A DNA stretch of 64,000 bases from contig HF987952.1 of NCBI GenBank assembly GCA_000431835.1, positions 13,184 through 77,183 on the forward strand, given 5' to 3'. Every line of letters starts with the position of its first letter. The stretch's first letter is position 1. Positions 25,373-34,299 of this stretch are shown here, one piece after another. The translations under genes were made by a program, and so were the position numbers. This DNA comes from Succinatimonas sp. CAG:777 (lineage in GTDB: Bacteria; Pseudomonadota; Gammaproteobacteria; Enterobacterales; Succinivibrionaceae). A model generated the notes under the pieces. That model did not search any database, was not told the origin of the DNA, and was given only the letters and a program-made list of their open reading frames with translations.

Positions 25373-26467
25373 ATGGGTTTTAAATGCGGTATTGTAGGTC
25401 TGCCTAATGTTGGTAAATCTACCTTGTTCAATGCACTAACTAAAGCAGGAATTGCAGCAGAAAACTTTCCATTCTGCACTATCGAACCTAATACCGGTAT
25501 CGTTCCAGTACCAGATCCACGTTTAGACGCAATTGCAGCTATCGTAAAACCAGCTAAGATTGTTCCAACTTCAATGGAGTTCGTGGATATTGCAGGTTTA
25601 GTAAAAGGAGCTTCAAAAGGTGAAGGTTTAGGTAACCAGTTCTTAATGAACATTCGTGAAACCGATGCGATTGCGCACGTAGTTCGTTGCTTTGATGACG
25701 AGAACGTTATCCACGTTGCAGGCAAGGTTGATCCTGTTGAAGATATCGAAGTTATTAACACCGAGCTTGCGCTAAGCGATCTTGATATCTGTGATAAGGC
25801 ATTACAGAGATTAGAGAAAAGAGCTAGAACCGGTGGTGATAAGGAAGCTTTAGCTCAGGTTGTAGCTTTAGAGAAGTGCAAACCAGCTTTAGAGCAGGGC
25901 AAAATGTTACGTTCTGTTGACTTTACTGATGCTGAAAGAGCTGCTTTAAGAAACTTCAACTTCTTAACCATTAAGCCTGTTATGTACATTGCTAACGTAT
26001 CTGAAGATGGCTTTACCAACAATCCTTATTTAGATGCTGTTAAGAAGTTAGCTGATGAGGAAAAATCAATCGTAGTTCCAGTATCTGCTGCAATTGAGTC
26101 TGATTTAGCATCTATGGATGAAGCTGACAGAAAAGAGTTCATGGACAGCTTAGGCATTGAAGAACCAGGTTTGAACCGTGTAATTCGTGCTGGCTATCAG
26201 TTATTAGGTCTACAGACATTCTTTACAGCAGGACCTAAGGAAGTAAGAGCATGGACTGTTAAAGTTGGTGCTACTGCTCCACAGGCAGCAGGTAAAATCC
26301 ACTCTGACTTTGAAAGAGGTTTCATCCGCGCTCAGACTATCGCTTATGACGATTTCATCAAGTACAATGGTGAAGCAGGCGCTAAAGAAGCTGGTAAGTT
26401 AAGATCAGAAGGAAAGGACTACATCGTTCACGACGGTGATTTATTCGAATTTTTATTCAACGTTTAA
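25373..26467 (+). CDS. ychF: Redox-regulated ribosome-binding ATPase YchF
   Basis: YchF is an OBG-family P-loop NTPase that prefers ATP, binds ribosomes and influences oxidative-stress resistance. The 364 residues contain the P-loop GLPNVGKSTLFNALT (about 8-22), VDIAGLVKGASKGEGLGNQF, a helical arm (about 130-200), and a C-terminal TGS domain (about 275-364) ending DYIVHDGDLFEFLFNV. GAGAATAA precedes the ATG at good spacing. It is the last gene of the pcnB-folK-pth-ychF run and ends at a strong terminator. Confidence 0.98.
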   Translation: MGFKCGIVGLPNVGKSTLFNALTKAGIAAENFPFCTIEPNTGIVPVPDPRLDAIAAIVKPAKIVPTSMEFVDIAGLVKGASKGEGLGNQFLMNIRETDAIAHVVRCFDDENVIHVAGKVDPVEDIEVINTELALSDLDICDKALQRLEKRARTGGDKEALAQVVALEKCKPALEQGKMLRSVDFTDAERAALRNFNFLTIKPVMYIANVSEDGFTNNPYLDAVKKLADEEKSIVVPVSAAIESDLASMDEADRKEFMDSLGIEEPGLNRVIRAGYQLLGLQTFFTAGPKEVRAWTVKVGATAPQAAGKIHSDFERGFIRAQTIAYDDFIKYNGEAGAKEAGKLRSEGKDYIVHDGDLFEFLFNV

Positions 26468-26487
26468 TTTGATTTAAACGTTAAGAG

Positions 26488-26521
26488 GAGAAGACAGAAA
26501 ATAAACTGTCTTCTCTTTTTG
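26488..26521 (+). terminator. Terminator of the pcnB-folK-pth-ychF operon
   Basis: GAGAAGACAG (26488-26497) pairs exactly with CTGTCTTCTC (26506-26515) over an 8-nt loop and is followed by TTTTTG. Confidence 0.92.
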
Positions 26522-26551
26522 TATCTACCCTCGTAAACACTTTCTTAATCT

Positions 26552-26839
26552 CTATAAAGTCAATTCAAAATAGATAGCTCTTTTTTCAAGGAAGTCTTCA
26601 AGTACTTTTAGGTACTTCTCATCAACTATTAAAGAGAACTTCTCTTTAATAGTATTATCTAAAGGTACAACCTTACCCTCTCCGATTTCAAAATGTAACC
26701 GAAGCTCGGTGGCTATAGTGTAAATGATGCCTTTAGATACAGAAGGATCTTCAACTATTTGTATGTTAATTGAATTTTCGATAACAACTTTTACCTTTTT
26801 GTCTATGTATTCACTATTGCTTTTCGTTGTAGATGTAAT
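26552..26839 (-). pseudogene. Gene remnant without a start codon
   Basis: A 95-codon minus-strand frame lies between two stops and has gene-like composition (for example SKGIIYTIATELRLHF and KVVPLDNTIKEKFSLIVDEK). It holds no ATG or GTG and no usable TTG. It is probably the end of a decayed gene. The family was not recognised. Confidence 0.4.
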
Positions 26840-26931
26840 TTATGTAAATTGTTTGGTTGGATGTGTAATAATCAGGTAAGAAAGCGAACTTTGAGGTGAT
26901 TTTTATAGTCCGCTATATTGTGAAAGTTTTA

Positions 26932-26993
26932 ATTGAAACAATTGTAGCTTTTGCTACTCTGTTATTATTTAGATAAATTATTTATGTTTCAAT
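26932..26993. other. Nested inverted repeats in the ychF-usp gap
   Basis: The arms ATTGAAACA (26932-26940) and TGTTTCAAT (26985-26993) enclose a second hairpin, GTAGC-TTTT-GCTAC (26945-26958). The rest of the gap from 26840 to 27065 holds nothing else I can support. It is a single copy, so it is not a CRISPR array. Confidence 0.35.
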
Positions 26994-27065
26994 AAGATAT
27001 TAATACAATCTTTAAATATTGACTTATAGAGAATACTTATAGCTAGCTTTTGATGATAAAGAGGT

Positions 27066-27218
27066 ATGGCTTCAGACTATAAAAGTGATGAGGTATGGAT
27101 TGTCAGAGATGTGATGGATATTAAAAGAAATGTTGTAGATGACTTTTTTGGAAAAGTAAACCAAACGTCACAAGAGCACAGCTTAAAACCGCACTCTTGT
27201 AGCGTTGTGCATAGATAA
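27066..27218 (+). CDS. Small hypothetical ORF, 50 codons, doubtful
   Basis: An ATG-started frame (MASDYKSDEVWIVRDVMD...) is preceded by AAAGAGGT, which is too close to the ATG for an ideal ribosome binding site. It ends in a stretch that also forms an inverted repeat (ACAAGAG / CTCTTGT) and may serve as the terminator of the minus-strand usp gene. No family was recognised. It could be a remnant like its left neighbour. Confidence 0.2.
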   Translation: MASDYKSDEVWIVRDVMDIKRNVVDDFFGKVNQTSQEHSLKPHSCSVVHR

Positions 27219-27234
27219 AAGTATTTGTCTTATC

Positions 27235-28125
27235 TTACTTGTCTAACTTCTCTGAGTTAACAATAAAGATATCACCTTTGATCTGCTCTAAAACTATTTC
27301 ACCGGCAGATGAATTGATTGAACCTAAGAAAGTGCTACGTGGAGTTGTGCCCATGCAAACCATACGTGCATTAAACTTCTCACATAGTCTTGGGATCTCT
27401 TCATCAATTCGACCTTCAACTACATGAACATTCTCTAGAGGAACTTTGTGCTTTAAAGCAAACTCTTCAGCTAGCTTGAAGTGAACACCAACTCTGCTCT
27501 CAAGACCACCTGATGAAACAATCTTAGACTGGCTTAGGTTACCACCCATTAAACCAGGATTTTTTGGAGTTACACAGTTTGCAATATGAACTGTACCATC
27601 AAAGCTCTTTGCAAAGGATGAAGCTGCATCAAATAAGTAGTCGTCTAATTTACCTACCTGAGCTGCATCAGTAAAATCAATTGCTAAAATTACCGACTGA
27701 CCTAAAGTTGCAGTTGATGAAGCATCACGTACCACCAGTAAAGGAATAGTGCACTTGCGCATGATCTGACTATCAACATTGCTGATAAATAGATCTTTCA
27801 AAGCATGCCTCTTGTTAGCGGAAATAACTGCTAAAGAGTAATTGCCTGTTTTACACTCAGCATTAAATCCTCCAGCTACATTCTTATCAAATACTACTTT
27901 GAAATCAAAGTTCTTAATACTTGCATACTTACGCTTCAACATCTCAAAGTTAGCTTTTTCTTTTAGAGTGATCTGCTCTACATTCTCTTCTTTGTAGTTA
28001 TTTACTACTCTAACAGCTACAACTGAAATAGAAGGATCAACTCTTGAGTACTGTGCGGCACGATCTAAAGCAGGTTGCTCATCAGTTGGTTTTAATAAAA
28101 CAGCAAATTTATTAGGGGTTGTCAT
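27235..28125 (-). CDS. Tandem universal stress protein (UspE-like)
   Basis: The 296 residues are two fused Usp domains (about 1-140 and 145-296). The first ends CTIPLLVVRDAS. The second ends with NARMVCMGTTPRSTFLGSINSSAGEIVLEQI, which carries the G-x2-R-type nucleotide-binding loop of ATP-binding Usp proteins, followed by IFIVN. The architecture is that of UspE. A strong AAGGAGG precedes the ATG. A second tandem Usp protein is encoded at 37577-38497. The role is presumably stress or stationary-phase survival; ligand binding was not shown. Confidence 0.85.
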   Translation of the reverse strand: MTTPNKFAVLLKPTDEQPALDRAAQYSRVDPSISVVAVRVVNNYKEENVEQITLKEKANFEMLKRKYASIKNFDFKVVFDKNVAGGFNAECKTGNYSLAVISANKRHALKDLFISNVDSQIMRKCTIPLLVVRDASSTATLGQSVILAIDFTDAAQVGKLDDYLFDAASSFAKSFDGTVHIANCVTPKNPGLMGGNLSQSKIVSSGGLESRVGVHFKLAEEFALKHKVPLENVHVVEGRIDEEIPRLCEKFNARMVCMGTTPRSTFLGSINSSAGEIVLEQIKGDIFIVNSEKLDK

Positions 28126-28511
28126 AGTAACCTCCTTCTTAAAAAATAACTTTTCTTAAATAAGAACTTTCAATGTTTTATATTTTGATTTTAAAACGAA
28201 AAATAAATAAATGCCCTCGATTTTTCTAAATAATGCGACATAGCTTAATTTTTATCATAAAAGTGATTCACCATGCTTTGTCAAAGAGCTTTCAAGAATG
28301 CGATATATAACACTAGAATTCTCTTTTCACACATTGTAACGGCCAAAGTGAGAAAAAAGAGCAATCATTCTTATATTGCAAAAAATGCAACGTATTACTT
28401 TTTATGTTGCACTTTAAAAATTGCAGACCTATAATGACACTCATCACATTTTGTTAAATCAATAAACACATAAAGTAAGATTAAGAAATAAAAGGTTATT
28501 AAAAGGCTTAT
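28126..28511. other. Divergent intergenic region between usp and modF
   Basis: This AT-rich region should hold promoters for both neighbours. No confident promoter or regulator site was recognised. Confidence 0.3.
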
Positions 28512-29975
28512 ATGACACAGCGTACTATTACCTTTACAGAAGCAGTTTTTGCTCTAGATGAAGAAAGAACCGTTAATTTAGGATCACTTACAATTACCCC
28601 TAATGATCTTATTGTGCTAATCGGCGGTAATGGTAGCGGTAAGACCTCTATTGCAAAAGCCTTAAATGGAGAGGTACCTTTAAAGTCAGGTGTGGCACCT
28701 ACTAACTATCATCCTGTATTAGTTTCATTTGAAAAGCAGATGGAATTATTCGAAGCTGATTATGAGATGAGAAATTCTGACTGTACCACTCCTGAAGAAG
28801 AAATTGGTATCACTCCTGCTTTAATCTTAAAAGATGATGATCCTGAGTTACTTCCTGATTTAATCAAGGGATTAAATCTTGAGAAACTGATGGAAAAACC
28901 AATAAGACAGCTATCAGGTGGTGAAGGCAGAAAAGTACTTTTAGCTCATGCTCTTGCTTCAAAGCCTAATCTCATCATTTTTGATACACCTTTTGATGCT
29001 CTAGATGTTGAAACTCGTGCTGAATTATTGAAACTGATTAACGAGATCCACACTAAATATCAGACACCTACAGTATTGATTGTTAACAGACCTACTGAAA
29101 TTCCAGAATCTTTAACCTCAATGGGTATCATTCAGAACTGTGCTATTTCAAAGCTAGCTTCACGTGAAGAAATTGAAGCTGACGATGATGCAAAGTCACT
29201 TTTAGGTTATGCTTCAATTCCAGATGTAACTCTGCCAAAGCCACCAGTTAAGTTTGCACTGCCTCCTATAAAGGGCGACACCATTGTTTCTTTAAAGAAA
29301 GTTACAGTTGAATATCAGCGCGTGGTTTTAGATCATCTTGATTTTGAAGTAAAGAAAGGTGAACAGTGGCATATCATGGGGCCTAATGGAGCTGGTAAGT
29401 CTACCCTTCTGTCCATGATCACTGGTGATAATCCTCTTGTATATGCAAATGACGTTACCGTATTTGGCTATCGTCGTGGTACCGGTGAATCTATTTGGGA
29501 TATTAAAAAATACTATGGCGTAGTATCAGGTGCTCTACATCTTGATTACAGAGTAAATGGGCCTGCTCTACACGTTGTTCTTTCAGGCTTCTATGACTCA
29601 ATTGGTCTTTATAAGCAACCTTCAGATGAAGAAGTAGCAATTGCAAGAAAGTGGCTGCGTCTAGCAGGTCTTCAGGACCGAGAGCATGACTCATTTAAGT
29701 CATTATCATTCGGTCAGCAAAGACTGCTTTTGATTGTAAGAGCTTTAGTTAAGAATCCTCCTCTGCTAATTCTTGATGAGCCTTTACAGGGGCTAGATGG
29801 TTACGCAAGAGCTTTAGTAAAGTCATTTATTAGCTATGTAATGCAAAACGGTAACACCAGCATTTTGTTTGTTTCTCATCATGAAGAGGACTTACCTGAA
29901 GGATTTACTAACAGACTGTCATTTTTAAAAGATGGTGATAACTTTAAGGTTGTACAAGAAAAGCTTACAAAGTAA
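28512..29975 (+). CDS. modF: ModF-type double ABC ATPase
   Basis: The 487 residues hold two ATP-binding cassettes. The first has Walker A GGNGSGKTSIAKAL (about 38-51), signature QLSGGEGRKV and LIIFDTPFDALD. The second has Walker A GPNGAGKSTLLSM (about 294-306), signature SLSFGQQRLLLIVRALV and LLILDEPLQGLD. Linker motifs GYRRGTGESIWDIKK and LHLDYRVNGPALHVVLSG closely resemble E. coli ModF. There is no permease domain. ModF is encoded beside molybdate transport genes in E. coli but its task is unclear; here it stands alone. The first Walker B has Thr-Pro in place of Glu-Pro, which suggests weakened hydrolysis at that site. Confidence 0.9.
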   Translation: MTQRTITFTEAVFALDEERTVNLGSLTITPNDLIVLIGGNGSGKTSIAKALNGEVPLKSGVAPTNYHPVLVSFEKQMELFEADYEMRNSDCTTPEEEIGITPALILKDDDPELLPDLIKGLNLEKLMEKPIRQLSGGEGRKVLLAHALASKPNLIIFDTPFDALDVETRAELLKLINEIHTKYQTPTVLIVNRPTEIPESLTSMGIIQNCAISKLASREEIEADDDAKSLLGYASIPDVTLPKPPVKFALPPIKGDTIVSLKKVTVEYQRVVLDHLDFEVKKGEQWHIMGPNGAGKSTLLSMITGDNPLVYANDVTVFGYRRGTGESIWDIKKYYGVVSGALHLDYRVNGPALHVVLSGFYDSIGLYKQPSDEEVAIARKWLRLAGLQDREHDSFKSLSFGQQRLLLIVRALVKNPPLLILDEPLQGLDGYARALVKSFISYVMQNGNTSILFVSHHEEDLPEGFTNRLSFLKDGDNFKVVQEKLTK

Positions 29976-30012
29976 GAGAATACTCTTTAAGTAAAAGACA
30001 AGATTTGACAAG

Positions 30013-30048
30013 AAGATCTGTAGCTTTAAAGTTGCAGATCTTTTTTTT
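30013..30048 (+). terminator. Terminator of modF
   Basis: A 12-bp stem AAGATCTGTAGC / GTTGCAGATCTT (two G-T pairs) with a 6-nt loop is followed by a run of T. Confidence 0.93.
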
Positions 30049-30406
30049 GTATAAGCTAGGATTTAGATAATAGATCTAACACGCATCTACAAAAAAAATA
30101 TAATAAAAATCTGAATATTTGACAATTTATTATTTCAAAAGTGCTGAGTTTTAGTAAATTCATCCTCGAAAAAATGTAGAGTTAGAGTAAAAGCTCCATC
30201 AAAAAAATGTAATTTTATTAAAATTATTTTATGTATCATTTTGATTTGCTGACACATTATTGTTTTTATTTGTCATACAGAAATTCTGTCAATAAGTAGA
30301 ATCTCAATAGGTTCAAACTGCAAAATCCGCTCTAGGAATATTATTATATAAATAATCAACCTAGATGCTCTACTAAAAGACTGATTAAAGAAGACGATAT
30401 GAGGGG
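30049..30406. other. Intergenic region between modF and proA
   Basis: About 360 nt of AT-rich DNA between convergent genes. A 13-bp odd palindrome, ACAGAA-A-TTCTGT, lies at 30277-30289. I see no gene-like frame or known RNA. Confidence 0.3.
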
Positions 30407-30440
30407 AAAAGTGCGCACACAATAAGATCAGCGCACTTTT
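30407..30440 (-). terminator. Terminator of proBA
   Basis: AAAAGTGCGC (30407-30416) and GCGCACTTTT (30431-30440) form a 10-bp stem about 40 nt past the proA stop. The tail on the minus strand is TTTTCC. Confidence 0.75.
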
Positions 30441-30478
30441 AGAGAAATGAATACTAAAACCTAGTTATACTCATGAAA

Positions 30479-31735
30479 TTATGAACGACAGAGGTAATCG
30501 CCTTCACAAACATACTGATAGGTAGTTAAAGATTCAAGAGCCATAGGTCCTCTTGCATGAAGTTTTTGTGTTGAGATTGCAACTTCTGCTCCAAGACCGA
30601 ACTGACCGCCATCAGAGAATCTTGTTGAAGCATTTACATAGACACAAGCAGAACCTGCTGCCTGAGTGAATAGCTTAGAGTTTTCTCTACTGTCAGTTAA
30701 GATTGCATCTGAATGTGATGCCTTATGACGTCTTAAATGAGCTATAGCTTCGTAAACATCATCAACAATGGAGATGTTCATCTTTAAAGATAAGAATTCT
30801 GTATCAAAGTCACTCTCAGATCCTGTTTCTACGTTTTCGTAATCCTTGCACATAGATACAGCATCGCCGTGAGCTACGATAGCAACTTTCTTTTGAGAAA
30901 GCTTTGGTAAAAGAAGTTTTATAAAGTCACTAGCAATATCTCTATGTAACAATAAAGTATCCAAGCTGTTACATGCTGAAGGCTTTTGAGTCTTTGCATT
31001 GATAACAATATCAACACTCTTCTCAAGATCAGCTGTTTTATCCACAAAGATATGAGAAATTCCAAAACCACCGATGATGACTGGAATAGATGATTCACGC
31101 TGGCACATTCTCTGTAGCTTTTCACCTCCTCGAGGAATAAGCACATCAATGTACTCATTTAAAGCTAACATCTGCTTTACCATCTCTCTGTCTGTGCTTT
31201 CTAAAAAACTTACACCATCAGGATTTATTCCTTTCTCTTTTAATGCTTTTACAATCAGAGAATGAAGCATACAGTTAGTGTTAAAAGCTTCTGATCCACC
31301 TCTTAAGAAGCAGGCGTTACCTGATTTTAGACATAAAGCTGCAATATCCACGGTTACATTAGGACGTGACTCATAAATCACACCTACAACACCAAAAGGA
31401 ACAGATTTCTTAACCAAAGTAAGACCATTTGGAAGGGTTCTACCATCATAAATTCTGCCAACAGGATCATCAAGTGTAGCTACTTTTCTAACACCTTCAA
31501 CCATTTCACGGAATCTGCTGTCTGTAAGAGTTAGTCTGTCAACTAACGCTTCATTAAGACCATTGTTTCTAGCATTTTCAACATCAGTTTTATTTACTGA
31601 AAAGATTGCTTCACGGTTGTTATCTAGTTCATCTGCAATTGCATACAAAGCTTCATTCTTACTTTTTGTATCTAAGATTGAATAATCGTAACCTGCGTTT
31701 CTTGCCTTCTTCGCAATTTCTTTTATATCTAACAT
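30479..31735 (-). CDS. proA: Gamma-glutamyl phosphate reductase
   Basis: ProA reduces gamma-glutamyl phosphate to glutamate semialdehyde with NADPH, the second step of proline synthesis. The 418 residues match the family. Visible are GVVGVIYESRPNVTVDIAALCLKSGNACFLRGG, IDVLIPRGGEKL, the catalytic Cys in KPSACNSLDTLL, and SDGGQFGLGAEVAISTQKLHARGP near the C-terminus. It lies 53 nt downstream of proB in one operon. Confidence 0.98.
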   Translation of the reverse strand: MLDIKEIAKKARNAGYDYSILDTKSKNEALYAIADELDNNREAIFSVNKTDVENARNNGLNEALVDRLTLTDSRFREMVEGVRKVATLDDPVGRIYDGRTLPNGLTLVKKSVPFGVVGVIYESRPNVTVDIAALCLKSGNACFLRGGSEAFNTNCMLHSLIVKALKEKGINPDGVSFLESTDREMVKQMLALNEYIDVLIPRGGEKLQRMCQRESSIPVIIGGFGISHIFVDKTADLEKSVDIVINAKTQKPSACNSLDTLLLHRDIASDFIKLLLPKLSQKKVAIVAHGDAVSMCKDYENVETGSESDFDTEFLSLKMNISIVDDVYEAIAHLRRHKASHSDAILTDSRENSKLFTQAAGSACVYVNASTRFSDGGQFGLGAEVAISTQKLHARGPMALESLTTYQYVCEGDYLCRS

Positions 31736-31788
31736 GATGTTTTCCTAATAAATCGTTTGAGTGAGACTGTTTAAAACAATGCCTCTGG

Positions 31789-32913
31789 CTATTTGTTATT
31801 GTCGATTACTACTAAATCATCACGGTGAATTGCTTCATCACCATGTGTAAATCCTAAGATATTTTCAATTGAAGATGAGCTCTTCTTTTTGATTAGGTTT
31901 AACTCATCTGATGAGTATCTGGTGATACCTCTAGCAATCACATTACCCTTTTGATCTTTTACAAGGACAGTAGCACCTCGTAAGAACTCATCATGGACAT
32001 TAACAATACCTTTTGGAAGCAAACTTGATCCTTTGTTTACAAGAGCATTAACAGCGCCGTCATCGATGGTAACAGAGCCTAGAGCGCGGGTGGCTGAGCT
32101 AATCCATGACTTTCTAGCTAATACAGGCTTTTTAGATGGCCTAAAGAAAGTAGCATTACCCTGACCATGGACTAACTCAAGGATAATTGAAGGATTCTCA
32201 CCTGAAGCAATTATCATTTCGACACCAGCTTGTGTTGCAACCTGAGCAGCCTTAATCTTGGTGGCCATACCTCCTGTACCTAGGGTAGTACCACTGCCAC
32301 CAGCTATCTCAATGATATGCTCATCAATGGTATCAACGTTTCTTATAAGCTTGGCTTCTTTGTTTTTGCGAGGATCAGCAGTATATAAACCGTCCTGATC
32401 GGTAAGAAGGATCACTTTGTCAGCTTCTACTAAAACAGCAGATAGTGCTGCTAAGTTGTCATTATCGCCAACTTTAATTTCAGAAATACTTACAGCATCA
32501 TTTTCGTTAATAATTGGAATGATGCCAAGTTCTAACTGAGCAAAGAGAGTGTCTCTTGCGTTTAAATAACGCTCACGACTCTCAAGATCAGCTCTAGTAA
32601 TTAAAATCTGACCTACATTTAAAGAATAGATTGAAAAGAGTTGAGCCCACTCTTCAATTAACTTTACCTGACCTATTGAAGCTAGCATCTGCTTGTAGCG
32701 AACATCTTTAGGTAAGTCAGGATAGCCTAGTAATTCTCTTCCTGCTGCCATAGCACCTGATGACACTAAGATCACCTTAGCATGCTGTTCTACAAGCTTG
32801 TGCACAACTCTTACTATCTCAAGCATATGGGCTCTGTCTAACTTTTTAGAGCCGTGAGTTAAAGTACTAGTTCCTAGTTTGATTACGATTGTCTGATTTT
32901 TTAATGATTTCAT
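31789..32913 (-). CDS. proB: Glutamate 5-kinase with PUA domain
   Basis: ProB phosphorylates glutamate at the first, proline-inhibited step of proline synthesis. The amino-acid-kinase domain (about 1-260) shows VIKLGTSTLTHG, VSSGAMAAGRE, INENDAVS and GTGGMATKIKAAQVA. A PUA domain follows (about 280-365; GAVNALVNKGSSLLPKGI, FTHGDEAIHRDD). The 374 residues match E. coli ProB. It starts the proB-proA operon, with frsA upstream on the same strand, close to the E. coli order. Confidence 0.98.
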   Translation of the reverse strand: MKSLKNQTIVIKLGTSTLTHGSKKLDRAHMLEIVRVVHKLVEQHAKVILVSSGAMAAGRELLGYPDLPKDVRYKQMLASIGQVKLIEEWAQLFSIYSLNVGQILITRADLESRERYLNARDTLFAQLELGIIPIINENDAVSISEIKVGDNDNLAALSAVLVEADKVILLTDQDGLYTADPRKNKEAKLIRNVDTIDEHIIEIAGGSGTTLGTGGMATKIKAAQVATQAGVEMIIASGENPSIILELVHGQGNATFFRPSKKPVLARKSWISSATRALGSVTIDDGAVNALVNKGSSLLPKGIVNVHDEFLRGATVLVKDQKGNVIARGITRYSSDELNLIKKKSSSSIENILGFTHGDEAIHRDDLVVIDNNK

Positions 32914-33012
32914 GATACTGATACATGCTTTGCATGTTGGTAATTAAGTTTTTAACCTGATTTAACTTCTACATTTAAAACATCGCGGTTAAAACATTGT
33001 GGTTAAGTTAAC

Positions 33013-34272
33013 TTATGAATTAAATTTCTCTGCAAAAAATGAACAGATGCTCTTGGTCATAGTCTTGATGAACATTGCATAACCTTCATTCTCCATCCAC
33101 AGAGTGGATACATCTTTGAAGTTATTCTCAAGCATTCTGATGTCATCTTTTGTAACTACTGATCTTTCGGTTGCACAGATGAGTGTGGGAACTGCACACC
33201 TTCCAGATGCTGATAACAAGCCCTGTGTCTTTAAAGAGAAAGCTTTAAAACGAGGAATTACCAGATCCCAGTTACTAGCATCAAGGTCTAAACGGTTACA
33301 GAATGATGATCTTAAACACAACGGCAGTGAATTTAAGATCTTAGGATCGGTGTAAAAAGAGTGAACGTATGGTGCGGGTAGTCCTAAAGCTTTCACACTT
33401 TGCTGATGCAATATAGCAGCTCTAATACAAGCTGTACCGGCAATACCTGAACCGAACAGACCAATATTAGTTGAGTCCACAGATTTTATTGTCTGTAAAT
33501 GCTCAATTGAGCCTTCGATTACAGCTGAGAAATGATCATTTAAATTCAGTTTTTCACAGGCTCCAATACCCGGCATTTCCACTACATACATGGCAATACC
33601 TGCATTCTTAAAGTGATTTTCAAAAAGTCTATAGAATGAGGAAAAACTCTGCTCATAAGTACAAACACAGATTACACATGGATAAACTTGCTTAGTATCA
33701 GGTAAATGAAGATAACCTGTAACCTTTTTTCCACTGACAGTAAAAGTATCTTCAATTAAAACACCCGCAGATGAGCTTACAGCAAAGACTTTCTTATAAG
33801 TCTGTCTGCACAAGGTATCAGACTCTAAAGCTAATACATCTGATTTTAAATTAGGATATGAGGCAATAGCATAATAGCGTGCAGCCATTCTGTAGTTATG
33901 TCCTGCCCCTTCAAGATCCTGCTTTTCTTCACAGGCATGAGCTGCAGTTACTCTTCTTTGAGCAATTGAATTGAATTCATAAATCCAATTACCTGAACCA
34001 TAATCTTTTACAGTATCAAAGCACTTTTCACGATTTCTCATATTTTTAGAAACACAGATGTTTGCAATTGCTTCATCAATATCCAAAGCATTTCCACCAG
34101 ACAATACCCAGGAGAACTTAAAAATAGGACGGTAAAAGTTCTTGTGAAAACCTAAAAGAGGGTCATGTCTTGAAAGAACTGGCAGATCTACCCCTGAATT
34201 TGAAATCATCGAAGTTTCAGGGTAATCAAACTTAGGTTTAAAAAGTGTTTCACTAAGGTTTTGAGAAAGCAT
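33013..34272 (-). CDS. frsA: FrsA-like alpha/beta hydrolase
   Basis: The start NLSETLFKPKFDYPETS and the segment DYGSGNWIYEF closely resemble E. coli FrsA (fermentation-respiration switch protein). The hydrolase fold begins at about residue 185 (TGYLHLPDTKQVYPCVICV). The GFRFGA nucleophile-elbow region is GLFGSGIAGTAC here. I chose the ATG at 34272 (419 residues) because AAAGGA lies 7 nt upstream; the longer frame's ATG at 34299 lacks a ribosome binding site. FrsA was described as binding IIA-Glc and affecting fermentation, but its enzymatic role is disputed. Its position beside proBA mirrors enteric genomes. Confidence 0.88.
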   Translation of the reverse strand: MLSQNLSETLFKPKFDYPETSMISNSGVDLPVLSRHDPLLGFHKNFYRPIFKFSWVLSGGNALDIDEAIANICVSKNMRNREKCFDTVKDYGSGNWIYEFNSIAQRRVTAAHACEEKQDLEGAGHNYRMAARYYAIASYPNLKSDVLALESDTLCRQTYKKVFAVSSSAGVLIEDTFTVSGKKVTGYLHLPDTKQVYPCVICVCTYEQSFSSFYRLFENHFKNAGIAMYVVEMPGIGACEKLNLNDHFSAVIEGSIEHLQTIKSVDSTNIGLFGSGIAGTACIRAAILHQQSVKALGLPAPYVHSFYTDPKILNSLPLCLRSSFCNRLDLDASNWDLVIPRFKAFSLKTQGLLSASGRCAVPTLICATERSVVTKDDIRMLENNFKDVSTLWMENEGYAMFIKTMTKSICSFFAEKFNS

Positions 34273-34299
34273 ATGCCAATCCTTTAATGACAAGTACAT

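Noticed and set aside
26932..26993. CRISPR-like repeat (ATTGAAACA / TGTTTCAAT)
   Set aside because: Only one copy, with no spacers or cas genes.
34273..34299. Longer FrsA start at 34299
   Set aside because: No ribosome binding site, whereas the ATG at 34272 has AAAGGA at good spacing and matches the family start.
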